The position numbers and the translations under genes are program-made. Below are positions 43,927 to 52,493 of a stretch of 64,000 nucleotides of DNA, one piece after another. The number at the start of each line of letters is the position of its first letter. Position 1 is the stretch's first letter. The notes beneath the pieces are model-generated. The model was not told where the DNA came from, did not search any database, and saw only the letters and a program-made list of their open reading frames with translations. Source of the stretch: CBDEGU01 sp965238045 (GTDB taxonomy: Bacteria > Acidobacteriota > Terriglobia > Bryobacterales > UBA6623); NCBI GenBank assembly GCA_965238045.1, contig CBDEGU010000012.1:1240001-1304000 (forward strand), given 5' to 3'.

Positions 43927-45168
43927 TTGCGAAGGGTAGTGGTAACCGGCATCGGACTGGTGTCTCCTGTGGGCATCGGTACCGAGGAAACATGGCAGGC
44001 CCTGCTGCGGGGGCAGAACGGGATCGGGCCGATTACCCACTTTGACGCCGAACAGTTCGCTTGCCGCATTGCGGGCGAGGTCAAGAATTTCGATCCTCTG
44101 GACCATGTCGAAAAGAAAGAAGTCAAGAAGATGGGCCGGTTCATGTTGTTTGCGATCGCGGCCGCCGAGTTCGCGCGGAAGGCATCCGAGTTTGTGGTTC
44201 GTCCGGAGATCGCCGAGCGCGTCGGCGTATTCGTAGGCAGCGGAATCGGGGGATTCGACGTCATCGAACGGGAACACCGGGCATTGCTCAAGGGGGGGCC
44301 GCGAAGAATCTCTCCATTTTTTATTCCGGCGAGCATCGTGAATCTGGCGTCGGGCCATGTCTCGATTCGCCTGGGCGCGAAAGGGCCGAACTCAGCCACC
44401 GCCACGGCTTGCACAACCGGCGCCCACGCGATTGGCGACTCCTACCGCATCATCGAACGCGGAGACGCGGATGTCATGTTCTGCGGCGGCTCCGAAGCGG
44501 CGATCACCCCGATGGGAGTGGGCGGTTTCGCGGCGATGCGGGCGCTCTCGACGCGCAACGACGACCCGGCGGGCGCCAGTCGACCGTGGGATGCGGACCG
44601 GGATGGTTTTGTCGTCGGTGAAGGCGCGGGCGTTCTCATCTTGGAGGAGTATGAGTTTGCCAAGAAGCGAGACGCGCCGATCGTGGCCGAGATCGTCGGT
44701 TACGGGATGAGCGGGGACGCGTTTCACATCACCTCGCCCCCGGAAGACGGCGCCGGGGCCGAACGCGTGATGAAGAAGTCGATCGAGGACGCGGGTCTGA
44801 CTCCCGACAGGATCGACTACATCAACGCACACGGGACATCGACGCCGCTGGGAGACCGGATCGAATCGCAAGCCATCAAGCGGGCTTTTGGGGATCACGC
44901 CCGCAAACTGGCCGTGAGTTCGACCAAGTCGATGACCGGTCACCTGCTCGGAGGGGCGGGCGGACTCGAGGCGGGCATCAGCATTCTGGCTTTGCGGGAC
45001 CAGATCGCGCCACCGACCATGAATCACTCGACGCCGGGCGAGGGCTGCGACTTAGACTACGTTGTCGGCAAGGCGCGGCCGATGGAGCTAGAGTATGCGC
45101 TGTCGAATTCTTTCGGGTTCGGCGGAACGAATGGGGCTTTGATCTTCAAACGCTACGGGGAATCCTAA
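43927..45168 (+). CDS. fabF: Beta-ketoacyl-ACP synthase II
   Basis: A 413-residue condensing enzyme for fatty acid elongation. The catalytic triad is intact: Cys162 in TATACTTGAHAIG, His302 in YINAHGTSTPLGD and His339 in KSMTGHLLGGAGG, and the C-terminal NSFGFGGTNGALIF is present. The start is TTG at 43927 (LRRVVVTGIGLVSP), which gives the right length; there is no ATG nearby. The last six codons of the gene form the first unit of a 19-bp tandem repeat. Confidence 0.94.
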   Translation: MRRVVVTGIGLVSPVGIGTEETWQALLRGQNGIGPITHFDAEQFACRIAGEVKNFDPLDHVEKKEVKKMGRFMLFAIAAAEFARKASEFVVRPEIAERVGVFVGSGIGGFDVIEREHRALLKGGPRRISPFFIPASIVNLASGHVSIRLGAKGPNSATATACTTGAHAIGDSYRIIERGDADVMFCGGSEAAITPMGVGGFAAMRALSTRNDDPAGASRPWDADRDGFVVGEGAGVLILEEYEFAKKRDAPIVAEIVGYGMSGDAFHITSPPEDGAGAERVMKKSIEDAGLTPDRIDYINAHGTSTPLGDRIESQAIKRAFGDHARKLAVSSTKSMTGHLLGGAGGLEAGISILALRDQIAPPTMNHSTPGEGCDLDYVVGKARPMELEYALSNSFGFGGTNGALIFKRYGES

Positions 45169-45226
45169 CCGCTACGGGGAATCCTAACCGCTACGGGGAG
45201 TCCTAACCGCGACGAGGAGTCCGAAC
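45151..45226. repeat. Four 19-bp tandem repeats overlapping the fabF stop
   Basis: Units at 45151-45169, 45170-45188, 45189-45207 and 45208-45226. The first two are identical (CGCTACGGGGAATCCTAAC), the third has one change and the fourth is diverged. The first unit encodes the C-terminal Arg-Tyr-Gly-Glu-Ser and the stop, so the array grew from the end of the coding sequence by slippage. Confidence 0.88.
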
Positions 45227-45333
45227 AGCCCGCGGCGGAAGTCCGGTTGGCCGCGCAGCCGGGAATCGGGAACCAGCCATCCTAGATTTGGCGTTCCATC
45301 CACGCCTCGGCGCCCGCCAGTCGCCCTTGGAAA

Positions 45334-46146
45334 ATGCAAATTCTTGTCTGTCTGAAGCAGGTCGTCGCGAGCGACGAGGTCATGCGGGTCCACCCCTCGG
45401 GCGCCTGGATTGAAGAATCGGACGCAAGTTACGCGATGAACGAGCCGGACTCGTTTGCTCTCGAGGAAGGGCTTCGTCTGAAAGAGAAGCATGGCGGCGA
45501 AGTCATCGCCGTTTCCGCCGGACCTGCGCGAGCGGGATCCACCATTCGCGAAGCACTGGCCAAGGGCGCCGACCGGGGCATCTTGGTCGAGGACGAGCGC
45601 TTGTCGAATTCCGACAGCCTCTCGACGGCCCGCGCTCTAGCGGCGGCGATAGGAAGGGAGAAGCACGATCTGGTCCTGACCGGGCTGCAATCCGACGACG
45701 CGGGCTTCGGGCAGACGGGCGTCATCGTGGCGGAACTGCTGGGCCTCCCGCACGCGACCTTGATCATGGAAGTGAACGCGGGGATCATGGAAGCCAGCGC
45801 GGGCATTATGGAGGCCGGCGCGGAAAAGACTTCGGTGCGTGTCAAACGCGAACTCGAGGCGGGCTGGTTTCAGTATGTGGAGTTGCCGCTGCCTGCGCTG
45901 CTAACCATCCAATCCGGTATCAATACGGTACGGTACGCGACTTTGATGGGCATCAAGAAAGCCAAGTCGAAACCGTTGGCGCGCTACACCTGTGAAGACC
46001 TCGGCATCGAAATCAAGCCGGCACAGATTGTGCGCAGACTCTATACGCCCGAGAGATCGAAGCAGACGCAGTTCCTCGAAGGTGCGCCCAGCGAAGTTGC
46101 GCGACAGCTCGTGGATAAGCTCAAGTTCGAGGCCAGGGTGCTATGA
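45334..46146 (+). CDS. etfB: Electron transfer flavoprotein, beta subunit
   Basis: A 270-residue ETF beta protein (MQILVCLKQVVASDEVMRVH, DSFALEEGLRLKEKHGGEVI, LVLTGLQSDDAGFGQTGVIV with the AMP/nucleotide-binding loop, and LPALLTIQSGINTVRYATLM). It takes electrons from acyl-CoA dehydrogenases with its alpha partner. It has an odd insertion around residue 150, a 10-residue near-repeat (VNAGIMEASAGIMEAG) where most homologues have a short loop. It overlaps etfA by ATGA. Confidence 0.92.
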   Translation: MQILVCLKQVVASDEVMRVHPSGAWIEESDASYAMNEPDSFALEEGLRLKEKHGGEVIAVSAGPARAGSTIREALAKGADRGILVEDERLSNSDSLSTARALAAAIGREKHDLVLTGLQSDDAGFGQTGVIVAELLGLPHATLIMEVNAGIMEASAGIMEAGAEKTSVRVKRELEAGWFQYVELPLPALLTIQSGINTVRYATLMGIKKAKSKPLARYTCEDLGIEIKPAQIVRRLYTPERSKQTQFLEGAPSEVARQLVDKLKFEARVL

Positions 46147-47129
46147 GCGTACTGGTCATCACCGAACAGCGAGACGGCAAGTGGCATCCGATGTCGTGGG
46201 AGGCTCTGGCGGCAGGCCAGCAGATCGGCTCGTCGCTTGGCGTCGCGGTCACCGCCGCGGTCGTGGGCGGCGACACCGAGTCGCTGGCGGCGGAACTCGC
46301 GGCGACTGACCTGGCCGGCGTCGTGCGGGTGGAACATGAACTCTTAGCGGACTACACGCCCGATGGTTTCTCAGTTGCGCTGCGGCAGCTCATCGAATCG
46401 TCGCGGCCGCGATGGGTGCTCTTTCCTCACACCTATCAGGTTCGAGACTTCGCTCCCAAGCTGGCCGCATCGCTGGACCGGCCCCTCGTCAGCGACGTGA
46501 TCGAACCGCGGGCCGAGGAAGGCGAGCTCGTCTTGGTGCGGCAAGTGTTTCAGGGCAAGTTTCACACGGCCGTATCGGTCACCGGCGACCCTCCCTACTT
46601 TGCGTCGCTGCAGTCGGGCGCGTTTCGCGGAGACCAGGTTCGAGCGTCGGCCGATTTGGCCCCCATCGAGCAGGTGAGGGTTGTGATCGAGGCTTCACAA
46701 ATCCGAACCAAAACCGAGGAGCCGTTTCGCGAGGCCAAGACCGAGGTCGACCTGTCGGGGGCGGAGATCATCGTCTCGGTCGGAAGAGGCATTCGGGACG
46801 CCGAGCACATCGAGCTGGCGCGAAAACTCGCCGAGGCTCTCGGCGCCGAACTGGGAGCGTCACGCCCGATCTGCGACAGCGGCTGGCTTCCGCTGGAAAG
46901 ACAAGTTGGCAGCTCGGGGCAGACGGTATCTCCGAAACTCTACCTGGCGATCGGCATTTCAGGCGCGATTCAGCATGTCGTCGGAATGAAGGGCTCGCAA
47001 ACGATCGTTGCCATCAACAAGGACGAAACGGCGCCGATATTCGAAATGGCGGACTATGGCATCGTGGGTGATCTGTTTGAGATCGTTCCGGCGCTGACCG
47101 ACGCAGTGCTCGAGTCGAAGCAAGAGTGA
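46143..47129 (+). CDS. etfA: Electron transfer flavoprotein, alpha subunit
   Basis: A 328-residue ETF alpha protein. The C-terminal FAD-binding domain is clear: IIVSVGRGIRDAEHIELARK, GASRPICDSGWLPLERQVGS, GQTVSPKLYLAIGISGAIQH and VGMKGSQTIVAINKDETAPI. The N-terminal domain (MSVLVITEQRDGKWHPMSWE) is typical. Start ATG 46143 overlaps the etfB stop. Encoded with a membrane Fe-S protein that should accept the electrons. Confidence 0.93.
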   Translation: MSVLVITEQRDGKWHPMSWEALAAGQQIGSSLGVAVTAAVVGGDTESLAAELAATDLAGVVRVEHELLADYTPDGFSVALRQLIESSRPRWVLFPHTYQVRDFAPKLAASLDRPLVSDVIEPRAEEGELVLVRQVFQGKFHTAVSVTGDPPYFASLQSGAFRGDQVRASADLAPIEQVRVVIEASQIRTKTEEPFREAKTEVDLSGAEIIVSVGRGIRDAEHIELARKLAEALGAELGASRPICDSGWLPLERQVGSSGQTVSPKLYLAIGISGAIQHVVGMKGSQTIVAINKDETAPIFEMADYGIVGDLFEIVPALTDAVLESKQE

Positions 47130-47241
47130 GCGAGCCTGCCGCGGGGCGGGTGCACAGGGGACACGTCCCGCTGGTAGCAGGTTCACCGCCGCCGCTGCGG
47201 TATCATTCCGAAGGGGTTCGCGCGGTATCCTCCCAACTTTG

Positions 47242-49134
47242 ATGACTTCCCGTCTTGTCCTGATTGTTCTTCTTCTCACCTGCGGTGGTTACTTCTTCGG
47301 CATTGTCGCCAGGCGTCTGAGGCTGCTCCGCACCGCGCCGGGTGCCGCGCACGGCTCTTGGCCCGCGGACCGTATCGGGCACCGGCTCTGGCGCGTGTTC
47401 AAGGAAGTCATGCTGCAAACGCGGGTAATCAGCGCGCGGCCCGCGGCCGGCATCCTGCACGCGCTGGTGATGTGGGGCTTCTTCGTTTTTGCCTGGGTGA
47501 GCGCGGAGCACCTTTGGCTGGGTCCGCGCGCTCTGGCGCACGCCGGCGCGAACGAGAGCTGGTACGGATGGTTCGCCGCGTTTTGGGCGCTCGCGGTACT
47601 GACGGGCATCGCGGGCCTGAGCTTTCGGCGTTTCGTGCTGCGGCCCAAAACGTTGGGGGAAGTTTCGGTCTCATCGGGCGTAGTCGCCGCCCTGATCGCG
47701 GGACTGATGGTGAGCTATCTTCTGGGCTGGAGGTTTCTTCCCGTAGGGCAGACGGCCTGGCGGGTGAACTGGTGGGCTCACACTCTTTGCTTGCTGGGGA
47801 TGCTGATCGCGATTCCCCGCTCGAAACATTTGCATCTATTGCTGGGGCCGCTGGCGATCTTCTTTCGCTCCGACACCACGAGCAGCCTGCGGGCGCTGCG
47901 CGAGGATGACGACGATGACTTCGGCATGCGGACCGTGGGCGATCTTTCGTCCAAAGATCTTCTCGACGTGAACGCCTGCGTGGAGTGCGGACGCTGCACG
48001 GACGCTTGTCCGGCGAACGTCGTTGGCGGACTGCTCGATCCGAAGAACATCATTCTGCGAATGCAGGGCGCGCTGCTCGATGAAGGCGGCACTTTGGCGG
48101 GAACGCCCGGCGAGGTGGCCGCGGGAACGCACTGGATCCGGGAAGGCGATCTGTTCGAGTGCCTTTCGTGCGGGGCCTGCGAACAGGCTTGTCCGGTGGG
48201 CATTGAGCACGTCGGAGCGAAGATCCTCGACATGCGCCGGGGACTGGTCAGCGAAGGGCGCACGCACAGCGACAAGCTGACCCAGCTTTTCACGACTATG
48301 GAGCGCGCTCCGCACAACCCTTGGGGCGTAGCGCGGGAGGCCAGACGAAAGTTTATCGAGGCCGCATCGTTTCCTCTCTTTGACGGGACGCAGGAGTGGC
48401 TCTTCTGGCTTGGCTGCGGCAACAGCTACGATCCCCAGGGACAGCAAGTGGCGCGCGCCATGAAAAAGATCCTCGACGCCGCGGGTGTGAGTTGGGGCGT
48501 GCTCGAGCGCGAGACCTGCTGCGGCGAGCCGGCGCGCCGGGCGGGCAACGAGTATCTTTACATGGAACTGGCGGCGAAGGTGACCGGCTCGTTTCGGGCC
48601 AACAAGGTCAAGAAACTGCTGACTTGCTGTCCGCATTGCGCCCGCATGCTGGACGACGATTACCGGCAAGACGCCGGCTACAACGCACTCGGGATCGAAG
48701 TGGTTCATCACACCGAGTTCCTTGCCCACACGCTGCCGCTATTGCCGGAGAGCGCCAACCTCGATACAACTCCAGGGGCGGTGACCTTCCACGATCCTTG
48801 TTACCTGGCTCGAGGCCGCGGCGTGACCCGGCAGCCGAGAGCCGTGCTCGAAGCCGCCGGTTTCGCGATCCGCGAGATGAGCCACAACCGCCAGGAAACG
48901 TTCTGTTGCGGGGCTGGCGGAGCGCAACTTTTCATCGCCGACGACCAAGCCGAGTCCGCGGCGGGCCGCGTCAACCACAAGCGTTTCGCCGAGGCGTCCG
49001 CCACCGGCGCTCGAACCATCGCCGTCGCTTGCCCCTACTGTCCCATCATGCTTAAAGACGCGGCGCAGCATGCCGGCCGTGAAGACATCCGGATCGCGGA
49101 CGTGGCCGAACTCGTCGCCGACCGCATCGGCTGA
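47242..49134 (+). CDS. ETF:menaquinone oxidoreductase-type membrane Fe-S protein
   Basis: A 630-residue protein with two parts. The N-terminal third has five or six membrane helices like a NarI-type cytochrome (LVMWGFFVFAWVSAEHLWLG, WWAHTLCLLGMLIAIP with candidate haem His). Then come two [4Fe-4S] motifs, CVECGRCTDACP (about residues 247-258) and CLSCGACEQACP (about 307-318), and a C-terminal HdrD-like domain with paired CCG motifs (ETCCGEPARR, LTCCPHCARML, HDPCYLARGRG, FCCGAGGAQLF). With etfBA just upstream, this is the EMO-type route from ETF to menaquinone, used in place of ETF-QO (family knowledge; role here inferred from synteny). The start may be TTG 47239 or ATG 47242. Confidence 0.87.
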   Translation: MTSRLVLIVLLLTCGGYFFGIVARRLRLLRTAPGAAHGSWPADRIGHRLWRVFKEVMLQTRVISARPAAGILHALVMWGFFVFAWVSAEHLWLGPRALAHAGANESWYGWFAAFWALAVLTGIAGLSFRRFVLRPKTLGEVSVSSGVVAALIAGLMVSYLLGWRFLPVGQTAWRVNWWAHTLCLLGMLIAIPRSKHLHLLLGPLAIFFRSDTTSSLRALREDDDDDFGMRTVGDLSSKDLLDVNACVECGRCTDACPANVVGGLLDPKNIILRMQGALLDEGGTLAGTPGEVAAGTHWIREGDLFECLSCGACEQACPVGIEHVGAKILDMRRGLVSEGRTHSDKLTQLFTTMERAPHNPWGVAREARRKFIEAASFPLFDGTQEWLFWLGCGNSYDPQGQQVARAMKKILDAAGVSWGVLERETCCGEPARRAGNEYLYMELAAKVTGSFRANKVKKLLTCCPHCARMLDDDYRQDAGYNALGIEVVHHTEFLAHTLPLLPESANLDTTPGAVTFHDPCYLARGRGVTRQPRAVLEAAGFAIREMSHNRQETFCCGAGGAQLFIADDQAESAAGRVNHKRFAEASATGARTIAVACPYCPIMLKDAAQHAGREDIRIADVAELVADRIG

Positions 49135-49137
49135 CAC

Positions 49138-49827
49138 TCAGAGAGCAGTCCCTACGGCCTCGGAGTTCAGAACCAGCGGGAAGATTTTTTTTTCTTTCCG
49201 GGCCTGCTCTTCGGCTGCTTTTTGGGCCTCGTAGCGCTGGACGAACGCATCCGCGCGGCCGAGCAAGGTATCGAGGGTTTCCGCCTTCTCCGCCCGAATG
49301 GAAAAGGCGTAGCGCCGCTTGTTGTCGGTATCGCGGGTCATGGCGTAGTCCCCGGCGCCGAACAATTCGTCGAGTGCCGCTTGCATAGGAGCCCGCAGCA
49401 GCCTGTCGGTGGCGTCCGTGTTGGGAAACCGCAGCCGGTCGTTGATGAACAGTTCCCACGACTTGGTATTGAGTGTCATCTCGGCAGGGAATTCCGGCTC
49501 GGCCGCCAGGGCTTGAGAGAGGCGAATACAGCGGCGGAAGGCCTCGATGACGCGATTCTCCACCGGCCCCTCGAAATCCTTCTTCCCGGCATAGAGCAGC
49601 CCGAGACCCGGGTCATCGGTGCTGACGCAAAAATTGCACTGCTTGCCACCCAGCATGATGCCGGGTCCTTTCGCCATGTGGGCGTAATCGGCGAGATCGA
49701 CCCATTCCGCCGGGTGGTTCTTGTCATGACGCCAGCGCCCGAATATGGCGAGAAACGGGTCGAGGCTTAGGCCGGCAGGCGCATCGGCGAGGATCTTGAG
49801 GTGAATTCGCTGCAGGTCTTCTTCCAT
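49138..49827 (-). CDS. Conserved protein downstream of nirA, unknown function
   Basis: A 229-residue soluble protein. EEDLQRIHLKILADAPAGLS at the N-terminus, then WVDLADYAHMAKGPGIMLGG, a single conserved-looking CNFC (KQCNFCVSTDDPGLGLL) and a C-terminal basic/acidic helix. I do not recognise a named family. It is on the same strand as the upstream nitrite/sulfite reductase, 160 bp away, so an assimilatory accessory role is plausible (inference). Confidence 0.55.
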   Translation of the reverse strand: MEEDLQRIHLKILADAPAGLSLDPFLAIFGRWRHDKNHPAEWVDLADYAHMAKGPGIMLGGKQCNFCVSTDDPGLGLLYAGKKDFEGPVENRVIEAFRRCIRLSQALAAEPEFPAEMTLNTKSWELFINDRLRFPNTDATDRLLRAPMQAALDELFGAGDYAMTRDTDNKRRYAFSIRAEKAETLDTLLGRADAFVQRYEAQKAAEEQARKEKKIFPLVLNSEAVGTAL

Positions 49828-49987
49828 GGTGCTCTTTGCTCTTTCTGGCGCTGATCGCTCGTCGCCACACGGGGCCAGCGCGACGCCGGAAACAGTTTTG
49901 CTGACGCTTCCTGACCGGGAAGTACGGCGTTCGCGGGAGCGACATGCCCCGTGTCCCTGCCGTCTCCCTGCCGTCGCGGCGCTGCCC

Positions 49988-52123
49988 TCAGGCCCGGGTA
50001 TAGACCGCCTGTGCCTGTTCGATAAAGAGAGTCGTCTCTTCGACTCGCTTCCGCGCCCGGTCTGGCTCGATGCCGGCGGCGGGTTCTCCGGCGGCACGGA
50101 AGAAATTGTCAGCGAAAGGTTTTAGAAACTCACTCGTATCATAGAAGTGTTTCCGGAACTCTTCCACCGTGTCGTACTTATCCGAGAGTAACAAACCGCG
50201 TGTAAAGAGCAGTCCGTCGGACGCCTTCATGGAGGCGTCGAGCGACTTGGCGGCGGCTTCTTCCCAGTGGCCTTCGTCGAGGGCCAAGGTGGCTTCAAAG
50301 TTCAGGCGGTCGGCGTCTTCGAGCATGAACTCGGCCTGATCAATCACTGCTCCGGCGCATTCGCCGACGCCGAGAGACGTCTTGTATTCCCAGGGCTGGC
50401 GGTTGTCCTCGTATAGTTCGGGGGTCTCCTCGAAGCTCGTCCGAACAGTGAACTCCTGGAGTTCCTGCTTGACGCGGACGCGGCCTAAGCGCGTGGTGAA
50501 GTCGGCGAAGGATTCGCCCTCGAGTTTTTGTTCCGCGTAGAGATCGGTCAGCTTTTCGATCGCGGCCGGCGCCTTCTTCGCCGCGACCTTGGCGACCGTC
50601 AGGCCGAACGAGCTGGCATTGTCCTTCGTCGTGCCGCCAAGGAGGATTTGGAAGACGGGCGCGGAGTGCTGTCCCTTGCGCTGCACCGAACCGAACAGGC
50701 CGATGTCGGCGATGTGGTGCTGGCCACAGGAGTTGAAGCAGCCGCTGATCTTGACCTTGACGTCAGCGCGTTTGGCGATCCGCTGCATGCCGTTGTTGAA
50801 CTTCTTTTGCAGCGCCGCGGCGAGTCCCCGTGAGGACGCGATGCCGAGCTTGCAGGAATCGGTTCCGGGGCAGGCGGTGATATCGGCGAGGCGTCCGGCC
50901 CCGACGTCGGCGAGTTGAAGTTTCTCGAGGCCCTCGAAGAATTCAATCAGTTCGCCCTGGGGCACCCAGCGAACCAGCAGATTCTGATCGACGGTTGTTC
51001 GAATGGTATCGGCGACATGGCGGCGGCAAAGGCTGGCCAGGCCGCGCATCTGGTCGGCGGAGATGTCGCCCAACGGAAGCATGATCTCGACCATGGCGTA
51101 GCCGGGCTGAACCTGAGGCCGAACATTGACGTCGAGCCAGGGCGTGAAATTCGGATCGACATCGTAGGGGATCTTCAATTCCGAGGGCGCTCTGCCGGGC
51201 TCGTCGCGATATTCCGACGAGGCTTTCTCGATCTGTGACCTCCAGGAGTCGTCGTGCGGCAGCTTCGCGCGCTCTTCTTCCACCTGGCGCTTGAACTCGT
51301 CCATGCCGATCTTCTCGATCAAGAATTTCATGCGCGCCTTGGCGCGGTTCTTCTTCTCGCCGAGCCGCGCGAACACGCGCGAGACAGCCTGGGCGAAGGG
51401 GAGCATTTCGTTGGCAGGTATGAACTCGCTGTAGAGTTTCGCCTGATAGGGAAGCGCGCCGAGGCCACCGCCGACATAGACCTTGAAGCCCTCGGCCTGC
51501 TTGCCATCGACTCGCCGGATTTCCGCGATCGCGCCGATGTCATGCATTCTCGCCAGGCCGCAGGGCTTGTCGTTGCAGCCTGAGTAGGCGACCTTGAACT
51601 TGCGTCCGAAGTTCTGCGCGTCAGGATGACGAAGCAGGAAATTCGCCATGGCGCGGGCGTGCGGTGTGATGTCAAAGGCCTCGCCTCCGCAAACGCCGGC
51701 CTCGGGGCAGGCGGTGACGTTGCGCACTGCGTTTCCGCATGCTTCTTTCGTCGTGATGTCCACTTCGGCCAGCCGCCGCATCAGGTTCGGCGTGTCGTTG
51801 ATGTCAATGTAGTGATACTGTATGTCCTGGCGGGTGGTGATGTGACAGACGCCGACGGCGTATTCTTCGGCCAGATCGGCGAGGCGCGTCATTTGATCGG
51901 CGCTAAGAACGCCCATCGGAATCTTGATTCGCTGCATCTGAACGCCGTCCTGACGCTGTCCGTAAACACCGTGACGCAGACGGAACTCGAGAAAGACGTT
52001 CTCGGCCATCTGGCCGCTCTGGACCCGGCGAAGTTCGGTTTCAAAGACATCGATCTCTTCCTTGACCGCCGGCGGCAGGTGGGCCCATTGCTCGGTTTGA
52101 GACGGGATGGTAGTGGTAGCCAT
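49988..52123 (-). CDS. Ferredoxin-type nitrite/sulfite reductase
   Basis: A 711-residue sirohaem [4Fe-4S] reductase. Two NIR/SIR half-domain repeats are present. The first has HITTRQDIQYHYIDI; the second carries the cluster/sirohaem cysteines, ITACPGTDSCKLG (about residues 411-420) and ISGCFNSCGQHH (about 460-471). An extra cysteine set occurs in the first half (VTACPEAGVCGGE, YSGCNDKPCG), so both halves may bind clusters. The last 130 residues form an additional helical domain (FEATLALDEGHWEEAAAKSL) not found in minimal NirA. Six-electron reduction of nitrite to ammonia or sulfite to sulfide; which one cannot be decided from sequence alone. Confidence 0.88.
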   Translation of the reverse strand: MATTTIPSQTEQWAHLPPAVKEEIDVFETELRRVQSGQMAENVFLEFRLRHGVYGQRQDGVQMQRIKIPMGVLSADQMTRLADLAEEYAVGVCHITTRQDIQYHYIDINDTPNLMRRLAEVDITTKEACGNAVRNVTACPEAGVCGGEAFDITPHARAMANFLLRHPDAQNFGRKFKVAYSGCNDKPCGLARMHDIGAIAEIRRVDGKQAEGFKVYVGGGLGALPYQAKLYSEFIPANEMLPFAQAVSRVFARLGEKKNRAKARMKFLIEKIGMDEFKRQVEEERAKLPHDDSWRSQIEKASSEYRDEPGRAPSELKIPYDVDPNFTPWLDVNVRPQVQPGYAMVEIMLPLGDISADQMRGLASLCRRHVADTIRTTVDQNLLVRWVPQGELIEFFEGLEKLQLADVGAGRLADITACPGTDSCKLGIASSRGLAAALQKKFNNGMQRIAKRADVKVKISGCFNSCGQHHIADIGLFGSVQRKGQHSAPVFQILLGGTTKDNASSFGLTVAKVAAKKAPAAIEKLTDLYAEQKLEGESFADFTTRLGRVRVKQELQEFTVRTSFEETPELYEDNRQPWEYKTSLGVGECAGAVIDQAEFMLEDADRLNFEATLALDEGHWEEAAAKSLDASMKASDGLLFTRGLLLSDKYDTVEEFRKHFYDTSEFLKPFADNFFRAAGEPAAGIEPDRARKRVEETTLFIEQAQAVYTRA

Positions 52124-52493
52124 GGCTTTATGTCCTCCTCGACCGAGGGAGATGAATCCCCACTATCTTGATAGACATTATGGTCCTTCGTATCTACTAT
52201 CCTCCGAGATGCGGGAGCGTTTGTCAATGGAGGCGGTGGCCCGAGGCGAGGGGCCTGGGTCTTTCCAGCGGCCAGCCCTGGCCGCTCTGGTCCGCGATGC
52301 TCATGAACCGGCCAAACCACAGCCGGGCGATCCGCTAGACTAGTCACAGCACCGGCGGATGCTTGCCTGGTCCCTGGTAGCTTCGCTGCCCTGTCCTCGG
52401 TGGCGCCGGCCGGCCGGCCGCACCGGTATTTTCTTGCTTTTCGTTGTCTGATTCCGGCACTGCTCTGGAGTCAGCGGGAACACGGTACCGCGG
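52124..52493. promoter_or_regulatory. Divergent promoter region of nirA, possible operator
   Basis: About 370 bp between nirA (minus) and the next gene (plus). Close to nirA, 52165-52202 is AT-rich in a GC-rich setting and holds ATCTTGATAGACATTATGG and TTCGTATCTACTAT, a candidate core promoter/operator with a partial dyad (TATCTTGATA). An Rrf2-type regulator site is conceivable but unproven. The remainder holds a 78-residue open frame with no features. Confidence 0.3.

Noticed and set aside
52107..52343. 78-residue frame in the nirA upstream region
   Set aside because: No ribosome binding site or homology that I can see, and it overlaps the likely nirA promoter.
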